A stretch of DNA of 64,000 bases. Origin: Anseranas semipalmata. Lineage: Eukaryota; Chordata; Aves; Anseriformes; Anseranatidae. The notes beneath the pieces are model-generated. The model saw only the letters and a program-made list of their open reading frames with translations. It ran no database searches and was not told where the DNA came from. Location: the NCBI GenBank assembly GCA_013399115.1, contig VXAA01007186.1, positions 119,771-183,770 of the forward strand, given 5' to 3'. Both the position numbers and the translations under genes were made by a program. Positions 1 through 12,657 of the stretch are shown piece by piece. Numbering within the stretch: the first letter of the stretch is position 1; every line of letters starts with the position of its first letter.

Positions 1-3000
1 ATTGTAGACAGCCATCATCCAACAGCCACCTATCAAACAGAACAATATAGAACTATAGGGCTGAAACACTTCTACAGCAGAGGCTGTTGCCATTATCACC
101 ACTTGACAGGGGCGTAGCAGAGGTAAGGAGCTATGAGGTGCTTTGCCTAAAGACATCCAGCCAACCAGTGGCACAACTAACCCCAGAACCCGAAACAGTC
201 TGCTGCAGTTTACTTGCTGTAGGTTAAAGGAATACAAAGAAATACATACCTCTTAAACTTGTGTACCTGGTCTCCTGGAGTGATTGTAGGTTCTTGTGGG
301 AATGGGCTGTGTGAACAAACTTCACTGCTGCTCCTGCCCATGCTATGCCAATTTTCTAGCTACAAAGCAGACTTCAGTTCCTCTTGATTGTCACGTTGGC
401 ACCCTTCTGTCAAGCTGGCACCCTTCTGCAGCAGTAAATATAACGTAAAGCGGAAAAAAAGTATTTGAGGCAAAGAAAGAAGCTGTCTGTAGTAACATGG
501 CAGAAAAAAGAAACCACATTAAATGAAATTATTCACACGGCTGGGAGTACTGGAAATGTATAGCAAGCCAGATATGTGGAAAATGTTGGCAAAGAAGAGG
601 AAGAAAGATTACTTATTTTATTTAGTTTATTTTCAGTAAAATGTAGAATCATTTAAACCAAAATCCAGCTATGAAAGGTTGCAGGATTACCTGGTGTAAT
701 GTTGGGTGATTTTTCTAAGTGGATCTCAAAGCTTCAAATTCTGTGTGGAGATTATGAGATCTAGCAGATGTAGAATATAGGCCTAGGGTATTGCTATTAA
801 CTATTGTACAGAATATGTTGCAGTACTTAAAGCAAAACTTTTCAATACAAGGTGCTTAAATCGTGCATAGGAACCAGAACTTTTCAAAGTGCCAAACTGA
901 GGTACTTGTCATTGACATTGATAGCATTTTTAGCCGCTTTTACAGTATTTTTTTTAAGCTACAGAATAAACGTGCATTTTCCTCAAAAATAAATGTGAAA
1001 TATATTTATTTTATTAAAATGGAACTGAACAGTTTAGGTTGCAGAGGGGGAGAAAGAAGGTAAGTCTGGCAAAGTACATCTTCATAAATACAATCAATAC
1101 AGAGAAAGCTTTGTGGAGATACTCGTTTGGAATTAAAGGTTGGTTTTAGTTGGAACATAAAGGGGAGGGAATCAAAAGAGACATGTTTTCAACATGCTTT
1201 AGAGCATGCCTAGATATGAGATTTTTGTTCAACAAAGTTAGAAGCAAAAGAGCTGGGCATATGTGGAATTTTAAGAACATGCTCATGTGATGCCTGTATA
1301 GGAATGTTTTCGTTAGTCTAAGAACTCATTCTATACTTCAGAAAATTTACCTTTAAAAATCAGAGCAAAAAAAATTAACATTAGCTATTAATTTCTTTGG
1401 GTGGATTAGTTCTGTGCAACTGTCTGAAATGTCAAAAACTCTTTCATTTGGGCAGCTAAAGATCATGTCCATGTCAGTAACTTTAGGTGATTTCTTGAAG
1501 TGATTTTTGTATGGTTTGCTTTTTTTTTTTTTTTTTTGTAGAGGTTTGAGAACAAAAGTAGTTGTTTGAATAAGCTGCCTGCAGTAACAGTTCTTTAAGG
1601 AGTTCTTACTTAAGTGACTGTTCTGTTGACTAACTTCACAAGCTTAGAGATGCTCGAAAGTCCTTCAAGTCCAGTGTTTCTATACAAATATTTTCAGTTC
1701 TGGGAAAGATGAATGCTTGCAGTTTGTGCTTAGTGCATCAGTCTTTGTAGTGTCAAATGGTATGCTTTCTAACCAGGAGAACAAGGGAGTTATAAAACTT
1801 TCTAAAGACTTCTAACTGGAAGTACAGAATCAAGAAAACTCCCAACTATTAAGAGGGAGATTGATTATATAAAATAAATAAATAAATAAATAAGGCTTTA
1901 TAATGTGACAGAGAAAAAATATGAAATATCAGAGAACTGAATGAAAGAGTGGGGCAGTTTCTTTGCAGTGTTATGTTCCTATTCTATAAGAGTTAGCAGA
2001 ACTTTCTGATAAAAGTGCCAGAACTCAGTCCCAGTAGATACTGGATATTCTGTAAATATTAACTACCCAAATGACTTTTCAGAAGAAGATACAGCTGTGG
2101 GTTTCACTGTATTAACTTCAGCTGGACTTAATGCAGAACTATTAGCATTGGTGACAGTGGCTGATATTCAACTAGACTACAGCTTGAACTGTTTGTCCAG
2201 TAACTGTTGTTGAGTTTGTAATAGACAAATGAAAAGAAAAATCTTAATCTCAAAAGAAGGAGAAAGGAAGGCTAGGATAAGCTTTTCTTTTGCATGTGCT
2301 GTAAACACAAAATCAGTTGCACAAAAGCTAAACTTTTCATCTTTTTTTTGAAGATGTATGTGGCTTTTTAGATCATTCCATACACCTTGCCTCCTTCTGC
2401 TTTTAAAAAATTTTAAAGATAATTTCTAAAGCAACCTTGTTATTTAATATACATACCTCATGCAGGCACATATACTTCGAGTTCTTCATGCCTCTATCTT
2501 TATTTAATCAAAAAATGTCCCACTTTTCTCCATTTTTTGAAAAAGTTTCTGTCTCAAATAGGACTTACTTCCCTATTATGTTTCAGTTTTGCAACCCAAA
2601 TTACTCAAGCTTCATGAAGATGAGAGCAGAAGAAGTTTTAGTATTGAAAATAAAAGTTTAGGGAAGTCAAAAAGGCCTGCTTTAATAAAAAATTTTGGAT
2701 AAACTTAGCTGTTGCTGTCATGATAGATTCCAGTTTATAGCTGGTGACGTACATATATATATGCATGCAAAAACCTTTTTGAAATAAATTACATATTGAC
2801 TCAAAAGAAAGAAAATCTTGTCTTTTCAATATAGGTTGTTATCAGAATAGCAGATGTGAACACTTTCAAATACAAGATTCATTTGTACATTTGGTATAAA
2901 TAAAAAAATATGTAATTATGGTTATTAAAAACCTTCATCCTACATTTACAGTCCAAGTTGGTAGGACAAGCAAAAGTGAAATAATGTTTTTTGAACCTCT

Positions 3001-4823
3001 TCCTGATTTTCTGGCTTGAGTAGAGAGGTTATCAGGAACCACAGCTGTTTATGAATGGGTGACTAAGAGTTTGCTAATGCAGGAGAGGAGAATTAGGAAG
3101 GAAGACAAGAACTGTGAGAGGGCAGAATCTGCTGAAAAACTCACATAAGAAATGGATTTAGAGCTGCAATAGAATCCAAACAGATTTATGTTTGGAGCTG
3201 CAAATACCAAATATTTTGGGTGACAACCTATTTAATTGCATTTCTGGAAAAAGGTATAGTAAACCTCTAGACTGATACAGCTGGGTGCTGAGTTGTTGTA
3301 AGCTCTTGATTCTTGGCATTTTGTAGCTTTACAAAGAGCAGTCCACTTTACATGCAGATAGTTTAAAATGGTAAGTTCTGATTATCAGATAATATGCAAT
3401 CAATAACAGATTCACTGTGGTCATTTGGCACGTACTGTACATTGTTAATATAGCAAGATTAATATAGCAGCACAACGCTTTCAGATCCCAAGAGAGGGGC
3501 ACAAGCGGGTGATAGGCAATAACTGAGTGAACTGGAACAGGTGAAATCAGATGAAACCTACTTCCAAATGCACTGTGATTTTGTGCCTTCATCGAAGAGG
3601 CATATCAAATGGGAAAGCCCAGCAACCAAGAGGCGAGTGAAAGCACATCCAGTTATTTATTTGTTTTTAAATGAGAGGGAACAATCACAAGGCAACAAGT
3701 TATTTCTTTATACATTTCTTTCTGACAGCATTTGGGCTTCCAAAGAAAAGATGCAAAGAATTAACATACATGTTGTTATGAAGACAGCTGCTACAAAAAT
3801 CTATTTCAAAGAGGCTTTTCTTCAGTCTTTTTACCAGAATACCATTTGAACTAGTGTCAGACACTACTTATTTTCTCTTTAATTTATAATCCTTCCCTTC
3901 TTCATCCAACTTGCTCATAGCATTCTAATGCCAGACCAGCCCTATGGGCAGCAAAGATATTTGTTTTCCCTCTTGAAACCCAGTCAGGCAGTTGGCGTTA
4001 GTGGCTATGTCATACCAAGTTAATTAATAGTAACAGACATGTAATTTTGCATCCCCTGTATAAAGATACAGGAGAACTAAACAGGATATATTTGTACTAC
4101 CTGATGAGTTTTTCTTCTTTTGTCTAATTCTTTATTGCTCTTTGTTTTGCTTCCTTATGCAATAAGTATTGAGAAAAGCAGTTATAAATTATTATGCCTA
4201 CCCCTGCAATTATTTGTAGGGCTCTCAAAAAGCGAAGAGCTGGAAATTGCTTGAAAGCTTATACTATTGATATTGCTGTAATTTTGTCACTCAAGGCTTT
4301 GGTATTACTCCTAAAAGTCAAGGCTAGAATTTTATTTGGGCAGATACTGAACAGGTCTTATGATACATTCTGAAAGGACAAATGTTAGGGTTTTGCAGGC
4401 ATTTTCACACACCTCCGGGCACAGATTTCTCAAGTAGTGCCAGGCAGCAGTGTTGCAATGCTCTGATGATATAAACAGTCATGGGCTGTTGGCACAAAGT
4501 CATTCCTATCATTTGCAGGATGTTCAGAAGAAGGAGCATTGAGATTCTTTTTAATGCTCACATCAGTAAATGCTTATATTTCTGAAAATGCCAGTTCTCT
4601 ATTTTTAAAGTTAGCACTGTTAACTGTTATGGGGCTTAGATTATGTAAGTGTATAATACTTTCTCTGCTTTATTAATGTGTGCTTATGAACAAGTGAGGA
4701 ACTACCAGTTCTAGAATACTTAAAACTCCTTCTATTTATATCGAAAAAAAAAAAAGGTAGAAAAGTTGCAATGGTGAAAGTGTAATTATAATATGTCTTT
4801 TCCTCTTTTTTTGAACCATTTAG
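1..4823 (+). other. ANOS1: ANOS1 intron (3' part)
   Basis: Non-coding sequence upstream of the first recognised ANOS1 exon. I looked for the preceding anosmin-1 exon (the start of fibronectin III domain 3) and did not find it, so it should lie upstream of the window. The stretch is AT-rich with an (AAAT)n tract at 1871-1893 and several poly-T/poly-A runs. No repeat family was recognised. The intron ends in a pyrimidine-rich acceptor, with TAG at 4821-4823. Intron status is inferred from the splice site and the phase of the following exon. Confidence 0.7.
1871..1893. repeat. (AAAT)n microsatellite
   Basis: A short run of AAAT units inside the ANOS1 intron, read directly from the sequence. Confidence 0.9.
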
Positions 4824-4918
4824 ATATCAACATGAATCAATTCCAAGTCCACTGGTTACTGGAGTCCTGTGCACACAATGACACCAAGGGACTTGGGAAA
4901 GTAACTGAGCTGACTTAT
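4824..4918 (+). CDS. ANOS1: Anosmin-1, internal exon (end of FnIII domain 3)
   Basis: A coding exon of anosmin-1, the secreted extracellular-matrix protein that binds heparan sulfate and is lost in X-linked Kallmann syndrome in humans. The exon begins with two bases that complete a split codon, then reads 31 codons containing QVHWLLESCAHNDTKGLGKV, and ends in phase 0 before GTAAGT. This resembles the anosmin segment around 'YHV(Q/R)WFPE.C.HN.T.G'. It holds one cysteine and one N-glycosylation sequon (NDT). The acceptor is TTTAG at 4819-4823 and the donor GT is at 4919-4920. It is too short and lacks a usable ATG, so it shows only when the splice frame is followed. Identification is from recalled family similarity and from exact frame continuity with the next four exons. 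Confidence 0.85.
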
Positions 4919-7450
4919 GTAAGTCTCCATTCAGACTTCTGCTTACTTCTGAATAGCTTCTAAGCAGCAAGAGAAAGGATAGTTCTATAACATAGCACAG
5001 TACGTTTTATACCATATTTCATACATAAGTAAGAATGCTTCTTTTTTACTTTCTTCTTGTGCAAAAGATAGAAATGGTGCATCTGGAGTATTGTTTTTTT
5101 TTTTTTTTTNNNNNNNNNNNNNNNNNNNNNNNNNNNNNNNNNNNNNNNNNNNNNNNNNNNNNNNTTTTTTTTTAATCCAAGCTAGGCTATAATCATAATG
5201 TTATGTTGGTGCCTTTCAGAAGACAAGAGCAGGCAAACAAATTTTTTAGCTAAGTACCTATATATTTCTACAGCATATAGAACACAGGGCTTGATTTGTA
5301 GTTAGAACTGTAAGTCTCTATCAAAGTACAAATACTGAAGAATAATAAGAGTAATTAATAAGCTAGGTTTTCTTTTAGACATGCAAGTGGGTCTCACAAC
5401 CCTGAGGAGAATAGAATTAGAAAAAAAGGACAATAGTTGAAAAATACTAGAAATTAAATCTGGAAGTTGGACAGATATCAGATAAGGAGAAAAGACCCAT
5501 ATAAGTACATATCAGATCAAATATATATTACAGTGTTAGTTCTTCATACTCATTTTGTTGGCAATCTAGTGTCATCTAGACACATCATAATGTGTCTGTA
5601 ACACATTATTTGAACAACACAATACTGTGATTGGTGCATCACAATTGATTTCATGGGTTATGTCAAATGGAATAAAACATAATTCACCTTTCCTTCTTAC
5701 CCTGACCTATACTACCAGATCAATTCAATGCAGTAAATGGCATGTAAAAGTAGAGTAAATCAAAAGAAATCATTTTTCACGCAAAAGGCTGTTAGCTTGT
5801 AATATTTATTATTTCATGGGGTTAGAAAAGCAAATATTAGAGGTGGATTAAAAAGTGGCTGTAATACAATGCTATGATCGGTCTCAATATTTCAAGTTAT
5901 GTACATTGAAGATAGGAGAAAGTTTATATTTAATAATTTTATTTCCACTCGAGATCAGGAAGGACTCTTTGTACATCTGGCTGAATACATTGTGGGATTA
6001 GTTCATGTATTTCTCTCAGCCATTTTACAGCAATCCGTTCAATCAGCTTTGTGAAACAGTGCGTTTCTTTTGAGGGCTCACTATTGTTACAAACAATCAG
6101 AAGAAGCCTGATTCTACAAAGGGTTTGATACTCGATATGATAGGCTAAGGTGGATAAAGGCCTTTGGTTTCTAGTGTTGAGCATTTAGGTTCTGGTCCAT
6201 GGTTTTATGGACGCTGAAATTAGACTGTTTGCTATTCCCAGAGTGTACTTTGAGATGTAGATCCATATGAAGCCTCCTAAAATTCATCCAAAACCCCAAA
6301 TTACAAGCAGGTATCTGTTTTAATGGGTGAATGGGAAACACTGGCTACAGGGGATAACCTGAAATCTTGCCTGAATATTGCATCTTAAAGCAAATGTCAA
6401 TTTACAGTCATTTGTAACGTAATGGAACAGTTTTGTTTGTTTTGTTTTTCTTATAAAAATATAAACAATACAGTTACAATTTAAGTAGAAGTCAAACCTG
6501 TTAGAGTATTCTGCCAGCAGGTGGAAGGTGGGGAATCAAGTCCATTCTGAGCCCCATCTCTATGTCCCATTGAAAAAAAAATGCCCTTCGAAGTTAGGTT
6601 TTGACCTGGTTTGGGATTCACTTCTAAAAAAGAGGGAGTTATGCAGAAAAGCACTGAAGACTAGTGATTCTGAAGAGAAAGGAAGATCTAAAAGGCAGTG
6701 AAAGACTTGGGACCTTAGCCAGAAAAGTATTATTGGACATTTTCCCAGAAAAAAAAAAAAAAAAAAAAGGCACTTTTTTTTTTCTCATAATTTGATTTGT
6801 GCTAAAGCTTTCAGGCTGTGATTTTCAAACATACTTTAGACAACATTAAGAAGTTAGCAGGACACTTACACTTTGTGTAAAGTTTTTTTCTTCATTCATT
6901 GTCTTTGAAAGAGTATTGTGCTTTGCAGTTCAGCTGGGGAGTTTATCTTACTGATAATAAGGTAGAAGTAATTAATGTAATAAAGGGGAAAAAAGTGGAT
7001 CCATAATGCCATGCTGGCCTTTGAATGCACTTTAAAAAAGTTAAATGTAGATGAAGCCTGTCATTTACAGCAGCTTAACTCAGCTTTCTTACATTTATTT
7101 AATTTGATTAGCATTTACATCCTCACATTGCTACTGCCACTGCCATCATGTTGGAGACTGTTCTAAATGTTAGATGCTTGTTGCTTTGATACACCGTGGT
7201 GAAGGAACTGTATAGAAAAGAAGGACATGTCCAAATGCCCATATATTTTACTATTGAAAATAATCATAACATAAGTGATGTTTGCTTTGCTCTGTGAGTA
7301 AAATCTATGCTGGTATGTTTTAAGCATATCAGGAAAATACTTTATTGGAGAAAACTTTTTGTCTTCTGCCAACTTTATTTTTCACTTTCTTTTTTTTTTT
7401 TTCTAGGGATCTATTTGCATCATGTTCTCTTTTTGTTTTTCTTGTTCCAG
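4919..7450 (+). other. ANOS1: ANOS1 intron
   Basis: A GT-AG intron in phase 0. It contains an N run at 5110-5164 flanked on both sides by poly-T, and an A-run followed by a T-run near 6750-6784. It ends in a long pyrimidine tract and TTCCAG at 7445-7450. An additional CTAG at 7403-7406 follows another poly-T tract, but using it would add 44 nt and break the frame. No repeat family was recognised. Confidence 0.8.
5110..5164. other. N run (gap or masked bases) beside poly-T
   Basis: Fifty-five N characters sit between two T runs inside the ANOS1 intron, consistent with an unresolved homopolymer. Confidence 0.95.
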
Positions 7451-7622
7451 GAGAACTACATGATTCTGAAGGACCTGTCATTTTCATGCAAATATAAAGT
7501 TACTGTTTTGCCTGCAAAATCTAAAGGTCGTTTTAAGGCCGAGAGCATTTTCTTTGTCACCCCATCTTGCTCTGCATTTAAAGAAAAAAACCACAAGCAC
7601 ATTAATTGTCCTGCTGAAGGAG
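7451..7622 (+). CDS. ANOS1: Anosmin-1, internal exon (FnIII 3 end and linker)
   Basis: The exon starts in phase 0 and reads 57 codons plus one base. It opens with [19 protein letters not shown] and continues through [20 protein letters not shown] to INCPAEG. The first part is the closing strands of fibronectin III domain 3 (the L..L.....YKVTV pattern typical of the F and G strands). The second part is the basic, cysteine-containing linker before domain 4. Three cysteines are visible. The acceptor TTCCAG precedes 7451; the donor GTAAGG starts at 7623, leaving phase 1. In anosmin this region follows the '[21 protein letters not shown]' segment, which it matches closely, so the assignment is strong. 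Confidence 0.92.
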
Positions 7623-8745
7623 GTAAGGCATGATCTGGAGAACTTGCCAAATAGTTTCAAATGCATTTAAAATCACCAAAAAGGTCTTTTAAAGCAATTC
7701 TAAAATAGTATATGAAAGATTCAGTAGAAAAAAAAAAAGATGACTAATGCTTATGTGAAAAATCGACTAAAATACAAAGCAGTATAGATTTTGGTTACCA
7801 CGTTACTGTATTGTCAATTAGGTGAGAATTTTAGCAGACTGTTTATAAACATATGATGACATTTGTTATTACACAGTTTTTAGTTTTGTAAGGAGGAACA
7901 GTTTCTCAGTTATATTCACTATAATGATGAATGATAGCTGTAAACTTAATTATGCTGGCATGATCCATCTTTTGAATGTTTTGCTACTGATGCAAGCTGC
8001 TTTTTCAGTTTGTTTTTGTTTAGGTTAATGCTTCTCACAAATAACAAATAAAGGCACTCATACCTGTTATAGCGTTGCCACAATTCAAAATATAGCTAAA
8101 AGATTATGGAAAATCACAGAATCGTGGAATCGTGGAAATGTTGGTTGGAAAGGATCTCTGGTGTCAGCTAATCCAGCCACCCACTCAAAGCAGGGCTATT
8201 GCCAGCACTAGGTCAGGTCAGCCATAGCTTTGCATAGCTAAAGTTTCCAGCATTACAGTTTTCTTCCTGGGCAACTGCAACTCAGGCATACGTTTCACCT
8301 GATCAGAGCACCCCTATTAAATTATACTACAATTTTAGAGCATGAATTTTACTTTTTGCCAGCACCAGGGAGTTCTGTGCTATGCTATGGGTTTTCCTGT
8401 GATCCAGAAACTAAAAACCAGCTCAGATATTCTGAAATACAGAGGACCAGCAGGATAGTTGCCTGTGAATGACACATTTATAATTTTATGCGGCATAGGC
8501 TTTCCTTTCTGTCACCTGTGGCTGACAGAATTTGATTTGAAGTTTGAATTTGGCCCAAAATGCCAATGGAATATATCAAAGATAGGCTTTGGTTAACACT
8601 GAAAATGCAATGGCATAAAGCTGGCAGGATCGTGGGTAACACCAGAAAGAGAGCTCTGTCTGACCTTGATTTGTGAAATTAAATGAACATTATTGAACGT
8701 TAACTTTCAAAGTTTAGCTTCTCTTCTTGCTTTCCAAATTTATAG
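7623..8745 (+). other. ANOS1: ANOS1 intron with a CR1 fragment
   Basis: A phase-1 GT-AG intron between two confident anosmin exons. It carries a minus-strand CR1 3' fragment at about 8113-8270 and is otherwise AT-rich and featureless. The acceptor is TATAG at 8741-8745. Confidence 0.88.
8113..8270 (-). mobile_element. CR1 non-LTR retrotransposon, 3' fragment
   Basis: Read on the + strand, the fragment begins with three octamers (ATCACAGA, ATCGTGGA, ATCGTGGA). These are the reverse complement of a CR1 3' tail. Then follows the typical 'GTTGG..GGA(A/C)CTCTGG' box and a diverged 'CCACTCAAAGCAGGG' segment. CR1 copies are normally 5'-truncated and keep the 3' end, as here. The inner boundary near 8270 is approximate. 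It lies in an ANOS1 intron in antisense orientation. Confidence 0.8.
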
Positions 8746-8966
8746 TGCCAGTTCTACCCAAAGTGTTGGCCAAACCCGAGAATCTATCTGCGTCTTTCAT
8801 TGTTCAGGAAGGTAACATCACCGGTCATTTTTCCTGGAAGATATCTAAGGCAGTCCTTCACCAGCCCATGACAGGGTTTCAAGTCACATGGGCAGAAGTA
8901 ACCACAGAAAGCCGACAGAACAGCTTGCCCAACAGCATCATTTCGCAGTCACAGATACTGCCAGCA
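8746..8966 (+). CDS. ANOS1: Anosmin-1, exon encoding most of FnIII domain 4
   Basis: Two bases complete a glycine codon begun in the previous exon, then 73 codons follow. Visible segments are [40 protein letters not shown] and [20 protein letters not shown]. This is the start of the fourth fibronectin III domain, with the conserved domain tryptophans in FSWK and VTWAEV and the proline-rich A strand. Two N-glycosylation sequons are present (NLS and NIT). The exon ends SQSQILPA in phase 0 with donor GTAAGT at 8967. It is the best conserved part of anosmin-1 and makes the gene identification secure. Reading into the intron gives a longer open frame to 9173, which is not expected to be coding. 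Confidence 0.96.
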
Positions 8967-11766
8967 GTAAGTTGTTTCTTAATTTCCTTTTCTAGTGGCT
9001 TCATAACTGTGTGCAAATGTGGCATATTTTTAATTTTTAGTGGTAATGCAGATTTCACACATTGCATTCTTTCACTCTGCAGGCAAGTTGGAGCAGGAGG
9101 TGCTTTAATTTTTCCTCCTTATTGGAAACACAAAGCACAGCTACTCTTCTTGATGGCACATAAAACATTTTAGTGTGCACAATTGTCAAATTAGCAACCA
9201 TTATCTGAGAAATGCCTGAAGGGAGGAAAAGATCATCTGTGTGTGGCAATAGATAGTTTTTATTTTCTTTTGATGATCAGGCTGTTCAACTTGGTGGTTA
9301 CTATAATTTTACTAATTATTTGGTGTCCAAGTCCATAAATTTGCTGGATTTAAGTTTTTTTTTTTTTTCCTTTGAGTCACTCATTGCTCTAAGAAAAATA
9401 AAAATCACTTTCCCTTCTGTGAATATGCGCTATTGTCTGATAGACAAGTAATTCAAAGGAGTATTAGATTTCACTGCTTACTGAAGGTATTACAATGATT
9501 AATTTGAATTCTTCACCCCATTTGCTTTAAGATGGCCTCTGCTATTTCAGTTCCTCCTCTGGCAGAAGCAGGTGAAGAGTACTTCTTTCAGACTGTCTTG
9601 CCAGATTCACCGGAGTTCATTCAGACTCTGTTGCCAGATCTACTGGAGTCAACAAAAGGACTTAAGCAGCTGGCCTTGATCCAAAGTCTAACGATGTTGG
9701 GAGTCTTCCCATGCACTTCAGGGATGTGGATCAAAGCAACTGTGTCTCGAGCAGAACAGGCTGAAAATGTTTTCACAACATTTGTTTCATAAAAGAATGC
9801 ATAAAATGTTTTCTTGGACACATCTTACATTTAGCACGTTTTCCACAAGTCCAAGACACGATTCCCACAATTCTATCTTAATTCCTAGCAGACTGCCCTA
9901 AGGCTATTCGCCCTGTGTTTGAAAGCATGTTGTTCTCAGGCAGAGCAACAAAGTTGACCATGGATGCTCCAGAACTATAGGGCAAGCTACTATGCAGTGT
10001 GCAGAGTTGTTTTGTTCCACAGTAGTACAGACTCAACGTGATCCAGACCAGTTCATTCAAAGCTCAATCTGCAGTCCCAAGCGGAAGCACGATGTGGATA
10101 CAGCCTTGGTCTCTTCAGCAGGATTACCTTAAAGTGGTTCCTCAGTCACAGACCTTTGAATGCAAACAGCCACTTTAGCACAATAAGCAAAGTTACAGAC
10201 CATGAGATGTTACTTTTCACTTCTGTTTTCATATTTTGTTTTAGGAGCAGACATATGGGTTATTCAGAATTTCTATTTCATTTTTTAAGCTTTTGGTTCA
10301 GTTAGGCTTGAAATATGTGTTATGTTTAATTTAAAAGAATTCTTTACCTTGTGTTGTGCCTTAATTATCTTTGTTTTTCTATGGTGTCACTACTGTAGAG
10401 CCTGGAGATTTTTTTTATTTAATTATCTATCACCATATGTATGTATCTATTCATGGCACCTGATTAACTTGCACAAAACTCTGGTTTGAGTTGAAATAGT
10501 ATCTCCTACCTCTCAGAAACCACCACAGTGTGGGGTATTTCATGGTGAGGATCATTCACTCATTTTTGTTGGTAATATCTGACTATTAAAAATTTAATAT
10601 TTACCCAACCAGAGCTGAAATGCACACGTCCCAGGAGTACCTGAAAGAGCAGAGTGAATGTATGAGTGTGATGTATGCATTTCTCACTCTCTCCTACCCA
10701 TTAAGTATTTTATGTGTGGTGGAACAGCTTCTGCAACATATTTTAAGAGCAACCCCATCTCAGTATAAGCACTAATTTGGCAGTAAAGCTACACTTTTAC
10801 CCCTGCCTTTTCTCTCTCTCTTTTGCCCTTTACTTTCTGGTCTGGCGGGAACAGCAAATTATCAGTTATTCTCACAGCCACTTTCAGCCCCCTGCTGTGT
10901 GCTTGGGTCAGTGCCTGCTAGAAGAGTTTGCTGTGCAAATTCTGGCTGATCAGAGGAGCACGCCATGTGTGCACTGTCCAGTGTCTCTGCCACACAGTCT
11001 TATCCCTGGGACTGGTCCGCTGGGTGTTTCTCAGGTCCTTTTTAGCTTGGAATAAGGTGAATTGGGACTTCGATTCCTGAATGCCCTTCAGTCTTTAGTC
11101 AGATGTATTCCCATTTGGGAACATTTATAAACTTACTCTGAAATTACTTTGCACGGTTGTAAGTGACCACACAAGGTACAGAGCAATGAAAAGTTAGGAC
11201 AATACTGATATTTCACAAGCCATCCTGCCAGAAATGGGATTAAGAACAGAAGGGCCAATTTTCATGGTGTAAATCAGGACAAACCTGCCGAAGACAATGT
11301 AGCCACACACTGATTTCACTAGCTGCAGCAGGGCCCCAGACCTGCAAATCGCCATGAGTTAATTTACCAATCAGTAGAATTTACAGACAGATGTAAAATA
11401 AAAACAAATGTATTTAATTAACCTGCTTGTTAAAAAAGAATAATTAGGAAGCTAAAAACTGTCTTTTTCAGTGATGAACGTATCACCAACTTTCAAGAAT
11501 GATAAGGAAAAACTTGGACCTCTTACACATGAAACCATAACATTATGGTAAAAATGTATGCTCAAAGTCAATGGCAAGCAAAAAGTTCAAAACAAACCTT
11601 CTCAGCCAAGGAATGTTTATGTTAAACCCTTTTTACAGATTTCTAAGAAAATAATTTGTGGGTGCTGAGAGTGACAGCACTGATTAAACCACTGATTTGT
11701 GTGAGTGGAGCAACCATGCTTTATTTTTAGATGCTATGAGAATTAATGTAATTTATTTATTGTTAG
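8967..11766 (+). other. ANOS1: ANOS1 intron
   Basis: A phase-0 GT-AG intron. It contains an 86-codon open frame at 9532-9792 with an internal 33-bp tandem duplication, but with no recognisable protein family, and no named repeat. The 3' end is TTATTTATTGTTAG at 11753-11766. Confidence 0.88.
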
Positions 11767-11908
11767 GATCATTATGTGCTCACCGTGCCCAATCTGAGAC
11801 CATCAATGCTGTACCGATTGGAAGTTCAAGTGCTGACAACTGGTGGGGAGGGACCAGCTACAATAAAATCATTCCGAACACCTGATCTTCCTCCATTTTC
11901 ACCCCACA
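11767..11908 (+). CDS. ANOS1: Anosmin-1, exon encoding the end of FnIII domain 4
   Basis: Starts in phase 0 with [20 protein letters not shown] and continues [20 protein letters not shown], then LPPFSPH. It contains the tyrosine-corner strand (L.P...YRLEVQVLT) and the G strand (SFRTP) that close a fibronectin III fold. The reading is 47 codons plus one base, with donor GTAAGT at 11909. It matches the anosmin-1 C-terminal region closely and follows directly on SQSQILPA from the previous exon. Confidence 0.95.
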
Positions 11909-12598
11909 GTAAGTAGTACCTCATGTTGGCATGTGGCTATGTGTTAAATAACTTTGGTCTTACACTTGTAAACAGGTTGCTCAAGCTTTAGAATCTTTAT
12001 TGGCTCCAGTAGAATTCCATAAACGTAACACGTGTGGTAGTATTGCTTTTTTTTCTCTGTAACTGTCCATCAGCAATGGTGGTATCAAGTACAAGTCTTT
12101 CTCTCATTAAGTTTCTGTGGTCTTACATTTGCCACCACGTTCCACCACAGCTCTTTGTCTTATGCCTACAGTACTTGGGATTCAGAAGTGATCTGTCCTC
12201 CAAGTACTATCTAGGCCTGAGACTGCTTAGCTTTCAAGATTAGACTTTTTTGGGGTGCATTCAGACCACTATGTCTGATCATATTTCTAAAGCTGTGCAA
12301 ACCTCTTAATGGCCATTTCAAGCATTTTATAACTTTTGGAAAAGCACAACTCAGTGTCATGAAGCCCAACAAAACTTATTAGTCCAAGATTCATCTGCTT
12401 GAATCCTTTTGTCCTTTTCAGGCCCACTAAAGTTGTCTGGACTGAATATGCACGTAGTTGTCAGCACAGGCAGTTCACTTAAAAGCTGAAGGCTTGCAAG
12501 CTGAAGGCCTCAAGAGGCCTTTATAGTAAAATCTGATAAATGATTGTATTACATATTCAGGGTTTGATATGTGTATACTTTCCTGTTCTTTTGTTTAG
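11909..12598 (+). other. ANOS1: ANOS1 last intron
   Basis: A phase-1 GT-AG intron of 690 nt with a pyrimidine-rich acceptor (TTTTGTTTAG, ending at 12598). An open frame at 12034-12243 lies inside it and has no recognisable similarity. No repeat was seen. Confidence 0.88.
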
Positions 12599-12657
12599 GA
12601 CCTCATCTGAAGCAACATCATCCACACCACTATAAGCCACCCCCAGAGAAATATTAA
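12599..12657 (+). CDS. ANOS1: Anosmin-1, last coding exon with His/Pro-rich tail and stop
   Basis: Two bases complete an arginine codon (A|GA), then come PHLKQHHPHHYKPPPEKY and TAA at 12655-12657. The tail holds five histidines, two lysines before the final KY, and a proline triplet, as in the known anosmin-1 C-terminus (HxKxxxxPHHYKPxPExY). The five exons sum to 689 nt; after the two split-codon bases this is 229 codons including the stop, with no in-frame stop or frameshift. The gene therefore looks intact across the part seen. Confidence 0.95.

Noticed and set aside
3541..3849. 102-codon open frame in the first intron
   Set aside because: No match to anosmin or any family I know; no supporting splice structure.
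7407..7450. Alternative upstream acceptor (CTAG at 7403-7406) for the 7451 exon
   Set aside because: It would add 44 nt and shift the anosmin frame; TTCCAG at 7450 keeps exact frame and family similarity.
8727..9173. 148-codon open frame covering the FnIII-4 exon
   Set aside because: Only 8746-8966 is exon; the rest is read-through into introns beyond clear splice sites.
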